DNA from: Sphingomonas sp.
Lineage (GTDB): Bacteria; Pseudomonadota; Alphaproteobacteria; Sphingomonadales; Sphingomonadaceae
Direction: 5' to 3'
Length of the DNA stretch: 64,000 nucleotides
Assembly (NCBI RefSeq): GCF_017304615.1
Contig: NZ_JAFKLZ010000002.1
Span: forward strand, 806,001-870,000
Shown one piece after another: positions 26,173 through 35,425 of the stretch. Position numbers and translations under genes: made by a program. The notes under the pieces were generated by a model, which did no database searches, had not been told where the DNA came from, and saw only the letters and a list, made by a program, of their open reading frames with translations. Positions within the stretch are counted from its first letter, which is position 1; every line of letters begins with the position of its first letter.

Positions 26173-26175
26173 AGC

Positions 26176-27774
26176 GTGGCGGCGGCGGGCATAGCGGCGA
26201 GCGGGCGCTATCCACCTCGGCTGGTCGAGGCGGCGCTGGCGCTCAACGACAACCGGCTGAGCGATGCCGAGCCGTTGCTGAAGCGGCATTTGCACGACGA
26301 TCCCTTCGACGTCGCGGCGATGCGGATGCTGGCGGAACTGGCGGGGCGGATCGGGCGGTATCGCGATGCGGAAAACTTGCTGCGGCGCGCGGTCGAACTG
26401 TCGCCTGGGTTCACCGCAGCACGGTCGAACCTCGCCTTGGTGCTCTATCGCCTCAACCGTCCGGCGGAGGCGATCGCCGAACTGGACCGGGTGATCGCCG
26501 ACGATCCCGACAATGTCGGCCATGCCAACCTTCAGGCCGCCGCCTATGGCCGGATCGGCGATTTCGACGAGGCGATCGCGCTCTACGACCGCGTACTGCG
26601 CGAAGCGCCCGACCAACCGCGCGTCTGGATGAGCTATGGCCATATGCTCAAGACGGTCGGGCGTCAGGCCGACGGTGTCGCCGCCTATCGCCGCGCGATC
26701 GACCTAATGCCGGCGCTTGGTGAGGCATGGTGGAGCCTCGCCAACCTGAAAACTGTCCGCTTCGACGACGCGGACATCGCCGCGATGGAGGCCGCGCTCG
26801 CGGAACCCGGCATTTCCGACGAGGATCGCTTCCACCTCGATTTCGCTTTGGGCAAGGCGTTCGAGGATCGGCAGCAGCCCGAGCCGGCCTTTCGTCACTA
26901 TGCCGCGGGCAATGCGCTCCGCAGGACGCGGCAGTCCTACGACGCCGACGAGACCGAGCGGTTCGTCGATCGCAGCATCGCCTTGTTCTCCGCCGATTTC
27001 CTCGCGGCCGGCGCCGGCCTCGGCTGTAGCGCGCCAGACCCGATCTTCATCCTCGGCATGCCGCGCGCCGGATCGACGCTGATCGAACAGATCCTCGCCA
27101 GTCACAGCCTGGTCGAGGGGACGACCGAATTGCCCGACATCCCAGCCCTCGCGCGGCGCGAGGACAATTATCCCGAGGCGGTCGGTCATTTCACCGCCGA
27201 CAAGCTCAGGTCGATGGGCGAGGAATATCTGCGGCGCGCGCGGATCCAGCGTCGCACCGACCGGCAGTTCTTCATCGACAAATTGCCCAACAACTGGGCG
27301 CATCTGCCGTTCATCCACCTGATCCTGCCCAATGCGAAGATCATCGACGCGCGGCGGCACCCGCTCGGCTGTTGTTTCTCCAATTTCAAACAGCATTTCG
27401 CGCGCGGTCAGGCGTTCAGTTACGACTTGACTGACATGGGCCGTTACTATCGCGACTATGTCCGGTTGATGGCGCATGTCGATAGCGTGCTGCCAGGCCG
27501 CGTTCATCGCGTGATCTACGAGGAAATGGTGGACGATCCGGAGCGCGAGACGCGCGCGCTGCTCGCCTATTGCGGGCTGGACTTCGAACCGGCCTGCCTG
27601 TCGTTTCACGAGACCGAGCGCGCTGTGCGGACGGCGAGTTCCGAACAGGTCCGCCAGCCGATCTTCCGCGACGGGACGGAAGCATGGAAGCCGTTCGCCG
27701 AATGGCTCGGCCCGCTTGAGGCGGCGCTGGGCGACGTGCTGTCCGCTTATCCCGCGGCGCCTGCTGCGTTGTAA
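26176..27774 (+). CDS. TPR-repeat sulfotransferase
   Basis: This 532-residue protein starts at GTG 26176, three bases after the M20 stop. The first ~270 residues form TPR repeats (RYRDAENLLRRAVELSPGFTAA, RPAEAIAELDRVIADDPDN, DFDEAIALYDRVLREAPDQP, ADGVAAYRRAIDLMPALGEA). The C-terminal half is a PAPS-dependent sulfotransferase: PIFILGMPRAGSTLIEQIL is the 5'-phosphosulfate loop, and KIIDARRHPLGCCFSNF fits the 3'-phosphate-binding region. Such fusions are common in sphingomonads, often beside TBDR genes as here (TBDR 105 bases downstream). What it sulfates is not established; a peptide or a sugar is possible. No signal peptide, so it acts in the cytoplasm. Confidence 0.9.
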   Translation: MAAAGIAASGRYPPRLVEAALALNDNRLSDAEPLLKRHLHDDPFDVAAMRMLAELAGRIGRYRDAENLLRRAVELSPGFTAARSNLALVLYRLNRPAEAIAELDRVIADDPDNVGHANLQAAAYGRIGDFDEAIALYDRVLREAPDQPRVWMSYGHMLKTVGRQADGVAAYRRAIDLMPALGEAWWSLANLKTVRFDDADIAAMEAALAEPGISDEDRFHLDFALGKAFEDRQQPEPAFRHYAAGNALRRTRQSYDADETERFVDRSIALFSADFLAAGAGLGCSAPDPIFILGMPRAGSTLIEQILASHSLVEGTTELPDIPALARREDNYPEAVGHFTADKLRSMGEEYLRRARIQRRTDRQFFIDKLPNNWAHLPFIHLILPNAKIIDARRHPLGCCFSNFKQHFARGQAFSYDLTDMGRYYRDYVRLMAHVDSVLPGRVHRVIYEEMVDDPERETRALLAYCGLDFEPACLSFHETERAVRTASSEQVRQPIFRDGTEAWKPFAEWLGPLEAALGDVLSAYPAAPAAL

Positions 27775-27879
27775 AAGGGCAACGGCCTGACACTTTTGTT
27801 ACGTAAACCATGCCGCCCGCTTGACGCTTGCTGCACCCGCGAACAGTCTGACGTCGCAAAATAATAAGGGGCTCTTGCG

Positions 27880-30462
27880 ATGTCGCTTTCCGTTCGTCGT
27901 GCCGGTTTCGCCGCCTTGCTCGCCTCCGCTGCGTTCGTCGCCATGCCCGCGATGGCGCAGGACGCGCCGCCGGCCGCGGCCCCCGACGCGTCGGCTGGTC
28001 CCGACGACATCGTCATCACCGCGACCAAGCGGTCGGAAAGCCTGCAGAACGTGCCGATTTCGGTCTCCGTGCTGACGACGAAGAAGCTCGACGACCTCAA
28101 CATCACCAACTTCTCGCAATATGCCCTGATGCTGCCGTCGGTGTCGTTCCAGGCGCTGGGCGGCACGCCGGGCACCAACGTGATCTACATGCGCGGCGTC
28201 GCGTCGGGCGGCGACGGCAACCATTCGGGGACGTTGCCGTCGGTCGGCGTCTATCTCGACGAACAGCCGGTGACGACGATCGGCGGCAATCTCGACGTCC
28301 ATATCTATGACATCGCCCGGATCGAGAGCCTGTCGGGGCCGCAGGGCACGCTGTACGGTGCGTCCTCCGAAGCCGGCACGATCCGCATCATCACCAACAA
28401 GCCGGACCTGTCGGGCACCTACGGCCGCATCGACCTGGAAGGGAACAAGGTCAGCAAGGGCGGATACGGTGGCAAGGCGGAGGGGATGATCAACATCCCG
28501 CTGACGGCGAACATCGCGTTCCGCGCGGTCGGCTATTACGAGCGTGACGCCGGGTTTATCGACAATGTCCCCGGCACGCGCACCTTCGACGTATCGGCGG
28601 CGCTCGCCCCGCTCGCGCCGGGTTATACCGGGACCATCACCAACACGGCCTTCGTGAAGAAGAACTATAACGACACGGAGATCGCCGGTGGGCGCGCCGC
28701 GCTGAAGATCGACCTGAACGACAGTTGGACGGTCACGCCCAGCTTCATGTACCAGGACACGCGCAGCCACGGCGCCTATGGCTACGACCCGAGCGTCGGC
28801 GACCTCAAGGTCCAGCATTTCTTCCCCGAATTCCGTCGCGACCGCTTCTGGCAGGCGGGGCTGACGATCGAAGGCAAGCTGGGCAATTGGGACCTGACCT
28901 ATGCGGGTGCCTATCTCGACCGCAAGGATTACCAGTCGAGCGACTATACCGACTATGCCGAGGCGTACGACAATCTCTATTCGTCGGTCGGCGGCATTGC
29001 GGGCTATTTCTATTTCCAAAACGCGGCCGGCCTGACGATCGATCCGCGGCAAAAGGTGATCGGCACCGATCACTTCAGGAAGATGAGCCAGGAATTCCGC
29101 GTCGCCTCGCCATCGACCGACCGGTTCCGCATCGTCGCCGGCGCGTTCTATCAGCGTCAGTCGAACGAGATCCACCAGGACTATCAAGTCGCCGGCCTGG
29201 CCCCGTTGCTGTCGGTCAACGGTTCGCCCGGCACGCTGTGGCTGACTCAGCAACGCCGCGTCGACAGGGACTATGCGATGTTCGGCGAAGCGAGCTTCGA
29301 CGTGACGCCGACGCTGACCCTAACCGCGGGCGGCCGCGCCTTCATCTACGACAATACGTTGATCGGGTTCTTCGGGTTCGGGCGTAACCCGGCATTCGAT
29401 CAGGTGAACGGCGGGCCGCCGCCCAACGCGGCCTATTCGACCCGGACCGGCGTGGCGGGGTGCTTCACGACGAGCGGCACTCGCTTGCGCGCTGCCCAGC
29501 TGGCGGGTCAGGCCGACACGACCCTGCTGCCCGCGGCGGTCGCGGGGAGTCCCTGTACGAACCTCGCCATCTATTCAGGCGGCAAGCTGTTGCCCGTGAA
29601 GGCCAGCGGCGAGGGTGTCACGTATCGCTTCAACCTGTCGTGGAAACCGATTTCGGGCGTGCTGGCCTATGCCACCTGGTCACGCGGTTTCCGGCCTGGC
29701 GGTATCAATCGCCGCAACGACATCCCGCCTTATGCCGCCGACTTCCTGACCAATTACGAAGCGGGGCTGAAGACCACCTGGCTGGGCGGCAAGCTGAGGT
29801 TCAACGCCGCCGTCTATCGACAGGACTGGAAGAAATTCCAGTTCGCGTTCCTCGGCGCGAACAGCTTCACCGAAATCCACAACGGGCCGAACGCGCGGAT
29901 CTGGGGCGCGGAGTTCGACAGTTCGCTGACGCTGGGTGGGCTGAACCTAACCGCTTCCGGTTCCTATACAGACGCCAAGACGACCCGGAATCTGTGCCTG
30001 TTCGACGATCCCAGCTTTACCTGCACGCTGCCGAGTCCGGATGGCATTCCTAACATGGTCTCGGCCCCCAAGGGCACGCGATTGCCGATTACGCCGCGCG
30101 TGAAGCTCAACGGGTCGGCGCGCTATACCGTGCCGGTGGGTGGAGTGAAGGTCTATGGTCAGGGCGTCGTGTCCTACCAGAGTTCGGCGGCGTCCGACAT
30201 CCGCACCGCCGTCTACGAGACGTTCAGCGGCAACGTCATCAACCCAGCAGCGCAGTTCGGCCGGCTGAAATCGTTCACGACCGCCGATTTCGCGCTGGGT
30301 GCGGAGTTCAGCCGCTTCACCTTCGAAGTGTTCCTGCAGAACGCCTTCGACACGCGCGGCCAATTGTCGCGGTTCGTGGCGTGCGGCAGTTGCGGCCAGC
30401 GGCCCTATATCGTGCCGATCACGCCGCAGACGATGGGCGTGCGACTCGGAGCCAAATTCTAG
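27880..30462 (+). CDS. TonB-dependent receptor downstream of TPR-sulfotransferase
   Basis: This 860-residue receptor has signal peptide MSLSVRRAGFAALLASAAF to AMAQ and TonB box DDIVITATKRSES. The plug carries VPISVSVLTTKKL, VIYMRGVASGGDGN, IARIESLSGPQGTLYGASSEAGTIRIITN. The long barrel ends MGVRLGAKF. The plug resembles receptors of the pesticin/FyuA-type group that includes many oligosaccharide and natural-product transporters. Its ligand is unknown; the upstream M20 peptidase and sulfotransferase are the only functional hints. It converges with the next receptor at 30635 across a 172-base gap in which I see no gene. Confidence 0.93.
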   Translation: MSLSVRRAGFAALLASAAFVAMPAMAQDAPPAAAPDASAGPDDIVITATKRSESLQNVPISVSVLTTKKLDDLNITNFSQYALMLPSVSFQALGGTPGTNVIYMRGVASGGDGNHSGTLPSVGVYLDEQPVTTIGGNLDVHIYDIARIESLSGPQGTLYGASSEAGTIRIITNKPDLSGTYGRIDLEGNKVSKGGYGGKAEGMINIPLTANIAFRAVGYYERDAGFIDNVPGTRTFDVSAALAPLAPGYTGTITNTAFVKKNYNDTEIAGGRAALKIDLNDSWTVTPSFMYQDTRSHGAYGYDPSVGDLKVQHFFPEFRRDRFWQAGLTIEGKLGNWDLTYAGAYLDRKDYQSSDYTDYAEAYDNLYSSVGGIAGYFYFQNAAGLTIDPRQKVIGTDHFRKMSQEFRVASPSTDRFRIVAGAFYQRQSNEIHQDYQVAGLAPLLSVNGSPGTLWLTQQRRVDRDYAMFGEASFDVTPTLTLTAGGRAFIYDNTLIGFFGFGRNPAFDQVNGGPPPNAAYSTRTGVAGCFTTSGTRLRAAQLAGQADTTLLPAAVAGSPCTNLAIYSGGKLLPVKASGEGVTYRFNLSWKPISGVLAYATWSRGFRPGGINRRNDIPPYAADFLTNYEAGLKTTWLGGKLRFNAAVYRQDWKKFQFAFLGANSFTEIHNGPNARIWGAEFDSSLTLGGLNLTASGSYTDAKTTRNLCLFDDPSFTCTLPSPDGIPNMVSAPKGTRLPITPRVKLNGSARYTVPVGGVKVYGQGVVSYQSSAASDIRTAVYETFSGNVINPAAQFGRLKSFTTADFALGAEFSRFTFEVFLQNAFDTRGQLSRFVACGSCGQRPYIVPITPQTMGVRLGAKF

Positions 30463-30634
30463 GCTCGAACTGGTCGAGGTGAGTGCGGCAAACTGCTTCA
30501 GGCTCCGGGGGAGACTGAAAGTGAGTGACCTCGACCGGCTGCCATGGCGGTGTTCAAGCGCATGATGGAAGCACTCTCCACCATCGCACGTGCCACCGCC
30601 GTCATCTTCTGGCTCTGATGAGTGAGTCCTGACC

Positions 30635-33235
30635 CTAGAACTTCACCTGCACCCCGGCCTTGATCAGACGGCCGTATTGCTCCCGTTCGACCAGGAAGCT
30701 CTTGCTGCCGATGAACCGGCGCCACGGCGCGTTGTTGAGGTTGGAACCCTCGACATAGACCTCGACCGCCTTCTTGATCGTGATCCCGATACGCGCATCG
30801 AGCTGGCCGTTGAAGTCGGTGTATTGGTCGCTCGCGGCACTGGTCCCGATTGTGTCGAGATATTTCGACCGGAATGAATAGGCGACGCGGCCCGAGATGC
30901 CGTATTTCTCGTAGGTCAGCTGGACCGAGCCGATATTGTTCGACTGGAAGAACAGCGGAAACTCGCCGGTGCGCCCCGGCAGCCCCGATCCGTGTCCGCC
31001 GACGATCGTGTAGTTGGCCGACACGCCCAGCCCGCCTAGCGGTCCCGGCAGGAAATCGAGCGTATATTGCAGGTTGAACTCAATGCCCTTGATCGTCGCC
31101 TTGTCGGCGTTGACGGGCTGCGTCACGAATGCGGTCGCGAAGGTCTGGCCGGCATAGGTGACGTTGGTGACCGTCGCTCCCTGCGTGTAGATCGGGTTGT
31201 CGATTTCCTTGAGGAAAAGTCCGACCGAAACGATGCCGCGCTTGCCCAGATAATATTCCGCGGTCGCGTCGAAATTGACCGCCTTGTATGGCTGGATCGC
31301 GGTGTTGCCCAGCGTGATCGCGGTCGGGCTGGCGGTGGCGTCGACCGATACGAACGGGGTGAGATCGGGATAGTTCGGCCGGCCCATCGATGTCGTGATC
31401 GCGCCACGCAGGATCAGATCCTTGGTCGCCTCGAACTTCAAATTGATCCCGGGGAAGGCGTAGGTGTACGAGCGGCTGCCGACGCTGTTGAACCCCTGTG
31501 TCGGCGTCGAGGTGGCGGTGATCAGCTTGCCGAGCGCGTAATCCTCGGTCCGTTCGATACGGACACCCGGAATGATGGTCAGCCCGCCGACCTTGATCGT
31601 CGCCATCGCATATCCGGCGATGATCTTTTCGGTCACGTCATAGTCGTTGACCAGGCTGTTGTTGCGCGTCGATTGCAGGTTCGACGCGCTTTGCGACAAT
31701 ACAGCTGGGTTGGCCGCTATATAGGCCTGTGCGCGATCGTAATCGATGCGCGGCCCGAACACGAACCGATCGCCGTAGAAGCTGGTGTCGCCGATATAGG
31801 ACGCGTTACCCGCGGTGAACGTCTGGCCGCTGGCCAGCCCGTATTGCTGATAGTTGCGATCGTTGGTCTTGCGGCGGTGAAGGTATTTTGCGCCGACCTT
31901 GATCGACGATCCGTCGCCGACCGGGATCGGCAGCGTGAAGTCGGCACGGATCTGCCATAGATCTTCCTGCGCGCGGCGCTTGTCGTAATTGACGCTGTTG
32001 AGCGAATAGGCCGTGGTGAACGCCGGCGACACCGTGAAGGTGTAGGGCGATGTCGATATGTCATACGTACCCGTTACCGAATTGGCGCCGGTCGCGCTGC
32101 CGCGGAAATTGAATTCGCTGCGCAGATTGTCGATCTTGACCGCGCTGGCATAGGCGCCCGCGACGTCGAGTTGCGCGCCGCCATCGAACTTGAACGAGCC
32201 GCCGCCCGACACCGACTTGGTATTGTCATCCTCGATCCGGCGACGGATCAGGATCGACGGACGGCCGCGGAACGAATTGGCGTTGGCGGGCGCGGTGGTG
32301 AACCCGCACGTGGTGCCGCCCGAATAATAGCAAAGGCTGTCGACGCGATTTTGATCGCGGAATTCGTTGTCCGAATATTTCGAATAGGTGCCGCGCAGGA
32401 ACAGCTTGATCGCGTCTGTTGGGCGATAGTCGAGGTTGAGCACGAAGCCGGTGCGCTTGCGGACCAGATTATAGTCGCGCAGGCCGAACTGGTCGGGGCG
32501 CCCTGCACTGTCGAACGTGGTGCTGCCCTGGAAATTTTCCGATTCGATCGGGCGATACGAATAGCTTGCCGACGCGACGATGCCGAAATCGCCGACCCGG
32601 CCGCCAACTTGCGCGTCGGCCGCATAGGGGCTTTTGCCGTTGAGCTTGTACCAGCCATATTCGCCGCGCGCGCTGGCGAAGAAGGTCTTGGCGCGGTCGA
32701 ACGCCGACAGCGTGCGGATGTCGACCGCACCGCCGATCGCGTTGGCGTCCTGGTCGGGCGTGAGCGACTTCGAAATCGTCACGACGGCGATCAACGACGA
32801 GGGAATATCGTCGAGCTTGACCTGACGGCCATCGGGTTCGGGGGCGGGCTGGGTCTGGCCGTTGACGGTGACGTTGACCAGATTCGGATTGACGCCGCGG
32901 ATAATGACGTAGCGGCCTTCGCCCTGGTCGTTCGCGACCGACAGGCCGGGGAGGCGGCGGACCGCTTCGGCGACGTTCTGGTCGGGCAGCTTGCCGACAT
33001 CGTCGGCCACCAACGACTCGCTTACGGCGTCCGATGATTTTTTCAGCTCGACGGCGGCGCGTTCAGCGGCGCGGCGGCCGGTGATGACGATGTCGCCGAC
33101 GGTGCCCTCGGCATCTTGCAAGGCCGCGCTCGGCGCGGTCGAGGCATCCTGCGCGACCGCCGGCTGTGCGCACACCACCGCGAACGCAATGACGCTGGCG
33201 CCGGCCAAGCCGCGGCCACGAAAAGTAATAGTCAT
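30635..33235 (-). CDS. TonB-dependent receptor, Caulobacter/Xanthomonas clade (TIGR01782-like)
   Basis: This 866-residue receptor begins MTITFRGRGLAGASVIAFA with cleavage near PAVAQ; GGGGGA lies six bases before ATG 33235. After TonB box GDIVITGRRAAER comes the clade signature VADDVGKLPDQNVAEAVRRLPG, YVIIRGVNPNLVNVTVNG and LTPDQDANAIGGAVDI. The barrel ends EREQYGRLIKAGVQVKF. Members of this clade import sugars and other organic ligands. It diverges from a histidine acid phosphatase across about 200 bases, so phosphate-ester ligands such as inositol phosphates are a fair guess, but only from context. Confidence 0.93.
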   Translation of the reverse strand: MTITFRGRGLAGASVIAFAVVCAQPAVAQDASTAPSAALQDAEGTVGDIVITGRRAAERAAVELKKSSDAVSESLVADDVGKLPDQNVAEAVRRLPGLSVANDQGEGRYVIIRGVNPNLVNVTVNGQTQPAPEPDGRQVKLDDIPSSLIAVVTISKSLTPDQDANAIGGAVDIRTLSAFDRAKTFFASARGEYGWYKLNGKSPYAADAQVGGRVGDFGIVASASYSYRPIESENFQGSTTFDSAGRPDQFGLRDYNLVRKRTGFVLNLDYRPTDAIKLFLRGTYSKYSDNEFRDQNRVDSLCYYSGGTTCGFTTAPANANSFRGRPSILIRRRIEDDNTKSVSGGGSFKFDGGAQLDVAGAYASAVKIDNLRSEFNFRGSATGANSVTGTYDISTSPYTFTVSPAFTTAYSLNSVNYDKRRAQEDLWQIRADFTLPIPVGDGSSIKVGAKYLHRRKTNDRNYQQYGLASGQTFTAGNASYIGDTSFYGDRFVFGPRIDYDRAQAYIAANPAVLSQSASNLQSTRNNSLVNDYDVTEKIIAGYAMATIKVGGLTIIPGVRIERTEDYALGKLITATSTPTQGFNSVGSRSYTYAFPGINLKFEATKDLILRGAITTSMGRPNYPDLTPFVSVDATASPTAITLGNTAIQPYKAVNFDATAEYYLGKRGIVSVGLFLKEIDNPIYTQGATVTNVTYAGQTFATAFVTQPVNADKATIKGIEFNLQYTLDFLPGPLGGLGVSANYTIVGGHGSGLPGRTGEFPLFFQSNNIGSVQLTYEKYGISGRVAYSFRSKYLDTIGTSAASDQYTDFNGQLDARIGITIKKAVEVYVEGSNLNNAPWRRFIGSKSFLVEREQYGRLIKAGVQVKF

Positions 33236-33438
33236 CGATTTTCCCCCGAGGGGGGCATTCACCCCCCAACCCCATCTCCGGCCGACTCCGGTCTGGGTTG
33301 ATCGGCGCCTAGCCCCGCTCAATGACGCTTAGGTGACGGAAACTTTGCAGTATCTTGACGGCATTCGCGGACGTACGCGCCGTCATAAAATTGTCGTCGG
33401 GCGCTCGCATGCAGAGAGATCAGCCGGGGGAAATACGC

Positions 33439-34677
33439 ATGAAGATCGCCGTTGCCATCGCCTTGTTGGCCGCCACTGCAGCCGGGACGATCGCCACTGC
33501 TAGACAGCCGCGCGCAAATGCTGCCGCACCTGCGCTTAAGCTCGAGCGCGTCGTGATGATGATGCGCCATGGCATCAGACCGCCGACCAAGGCGATGCCG
33601 GTCGCCAAGCGCTATTCCGCCGAAGGCTGGCCGAGCTGGACGGTCGATTACGGCCTGCTAACTGACCGCGGCGCGTCGGGCGTCAAGCTGTTGGGCGAGG
33701 CCGACCGCGCTTATTACTCGTCACGCGGACTGTTCGGCCCCGGTTGCCCCGCGCCCGGCGTCGTGTCGCTCCAGGCGAGCGGCAAGTCGCGCGCGATCCG
33801 CACCGCGGAAAATTGGCGCGACGGCTTCATGCCAGGCTGCACGGCAGAGGTCGCGCACCCGACCGAAGATGGTCCGGATCCGATCTTCCACGGTCTCGAC
33901 GACAAGCCGGCCGGGTTCGACAGCCAGCGCGCTTATCGGGAAGCGCTGAAGCTTGCGCCGGGCGGCAATGTCGAAGCGGACGTAAAGGCGTATCGCGGCG
34001 ACCTGGAACTGCTCGCCAAGGTGCTCAACTGTCCCGTGCTTTGCCCGCTCCTGACCGAGCCAAACAAGCTTGTCGTGGTCGATCGCGACCGCCCTGAACT
34101 CGACGGTCCCGTCGATGTCGGATCGACCGCCAGCCAGACCTTTCTGCTCGAATATCTCGAAGGCATGCCAATGAAGGACGTCGGCTGGGGCCGCGTAACG
34201 CGCCCGCAGATCGAACAGCTGCTGCGCTTCCATCCGCTCAAGTTCAAATATTCGAACCGGCCTGATTATGTCGCGCGCGCCGCTGCCGCGCCGCTGATCA
34301 GCGCGATGCTCGACGCGATGGAGCAGCCGGGAGCGACCAAGCTGGCGCTGTTCGCGGGCCATGATACCAACATCGCCGACCTGGGTGCTTTCCTGAAGGT
34401 GCACTGGAAAGTGCCGAGCTACCCCGCCGACGACGTGCCGCCGGGCAGCGCCCTGGGGTTCGAGGTGCTGAAGGACGCGAAGGGCACGCGCTACGTCCGC
34501 GCCTTCTACCGCGCGCAGACGATGGACCAACTCCGCGAGCAGCGCCCGCTGACCGGGAAGGAGGGGCCATATCGCCAGTACTTGCCGATCCCCGGCTGCG
34601 GCAATTCCAAAGCCGCGACCGCTTGCCGGCTCGACATGTTCTCAGCCTGGGTAAAGGCGCGGCGGATTCAATATTGA
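33439..34677 (+). CDS. Histidine acid phosphatase (phytase/AppA-like), exported
   Basis: This 412-residue protein has a signal peptide (MKIAVAIALLAATAAGTIAT) and GGGGGA seven bases before ATG 33439. The active-site RHGIRPPTK holds the nucleophilic His and phosphate-binding Arg residues. GKSRAIRTAENW provides another Arg, and FAGHDTNIADLG carries the HD pair with the proton donor. Length and motifs fit the periplasmic branch-2 histidine acid phosphatases (AppA phytase, Agp glucose-1-phosphatase). It should hydrolyse phosphomonoesters at acid pH. Cys residues late in the chain (PGCGNSKAATACRLD) may form disulfides. It diverges from a TBDR, so it may release phosphate from a ligand the receptor imports. 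Phytate versus sugar-phosphate specificity cannot be decided here. Confidence 0.9.
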   Translation: MKIAVAIALLAATAAGTIATARQPRANAAAPALKLERVVMMMRHGIRPPTKAMPVAKRYSAEGWPSWTVDYGLLTDRGASGVKLLGEADRAYYSSRGLFGPGCPAPGVVSLQASGKSRAIRTAENWRDGFMPGCTAEVAHPTEDGPDPIFHGLDDKPAGFDSQRAYREALKLAPGGNVEADVKAYRGDLELLAKVLNCPVLCPLLTEPNKLVVVDRDRPELDGPVDVGSTASQTFLLEYLEGMPMKDVGWGRVTRPQIEQLLRFHPLKFKYSNRPDYVARAAAAPLISAMLDAMEQPGATKLALFAGHDTNIADLGAFLKVHWKVPSYPADDVPPGSALGFEVLKDAKGTRYVRAFYRAQTMDQLREQRPLTGKEGPYRQYLPIPGCGNSKAATACRLDMFSAWVKARRIQY

Positions 34678-35124
34678 CGCTCGATAGGGATGCGCTGCGA
34701 TACCGGTCGTGTCGGTGGCGCACCTCCCGGACCCTGTCGTACTGGGTCCGTCAACGCTTACTTCCTCGGCATTGGCCTTGGCCGAATTGCCGATCGCGGT
34801 CGCACCGGACTTGCTGCCCGTCGTCGGATTGGCGCTCGATCCCTGGCCGATCGCGACCGAATTTGTCGCGCCGCCGGTGCCGCCCGTCGTGGCGCCGGTG
34901 CCGGCCGTGGTCGATCCACTTGCGGGAGCCATGCCCCCGCCAACGCTCTGCGCCATCGCCGCGCCCGGCATCGCGATCAGGCCGATCGCCGACAGCGCCG
35001 GGACTACGAGGCGAAGGCGGTTGGCGGCTGGCCGCTGAGCTTGTTGAGCGGCGTCGGGCAAAAACGGCATTGCCGTCGACGACAGCAGCGAGCGGGCACA
35101 TACGCGAAAGGTCTTGAACATCAT
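34642..35124 (-). CDS. Small exported Gly/Ser/Thr-rich protein with YadA-head-like repeats
   Basis: About 160 residues. A long n-region leads to a hydrophobic stretch (LRLVVPALSAIGLIAMPGAA, then MAQ), a good signal peptide. The mature part is low-complexity (SGSTTAGTGATTGGTGGAT) and then has two copies of the SVAIGxxSxA-type motif of trimeric autotransporter heads: NSVAIGQGSSA and GATAIGNSAKA. There is no anchor domain, so it is not a complete adhesin. Start ATG 35124 (or 35121) has GAGG just upstream. Its last 36 bases overlap the 3' end of the convergent phosphatase gene. Expression and function are unproven; I rate the coding call moderate because signal peptide, ribosome site and repeats agree. 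Confidence 0.6.
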   Translation of the reverse strand: MMFKTFRVCARSLLSSTAMPFLPDAAQQAQRPAANRLRLVVPALSAIGLIAMPGAAMAQSVGGGMAPASGSTTAGTGATTGGTGGATNSVAIGQGSSANPTTGSKSGATAIGNSAKANAEEVSVDGPSTTGSGRCATDTTGIAAHPYRASILNPPRLYPG

Positions 35125-35425
35125 AAGCCTCACATGTCGCGGACCCGATCGGCCCGGCGAGTGCGGCATGGTTAATGTTGTCTGTCTTTCCTCTAAGTTG
35201 ACACCCGGTAACATGGTGTAACGCACGGTTTTGCGTGCTTTCGCGCTGGTCGCGACCCTGTTCCTCCCGCGTGAATATGTCGTGCGGGAAGCACCCGAAG
35301 GGCTTGGCTACACTATAATTTAGGTACGGAAGGTGGGCAATGAAGCCGCGGGTTAGTTCGCACTTCCAGCCCTTAAGCGAACCCAACGGGCCTCGGGAGC
35401 TTGTAGCTCGCCGAGGCCCGCGCTC
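35125..35425. other. Intergenic region with perfect TATAAT and a strong hairpin
   Basis: About 300 bases without a firm gene. It holds a TATAAT at 35314-35319 on the plus strand without a clear -35 box, and the hairpin at 35388-35419. A 29-codon frame with a plausible ribosome site (35340-35429, plus) runs through the hairpin; I do not call it a gene. Confidence 0.55.
35388..35419. terminator. Strong hairpin after the SulP gene (terminator-like, no U tract)
   Basis: GGGCCTCGGGAGCT, a short loop, then AGCTCGCCGAGGCCC form a stem of about 14 pairs with one bulged G. It starts seven bases past the SulP stop codon. No run of T follows on either strand, so it may stabilise the 3' end rather than terminate by itself. 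Confidence 0.55.
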
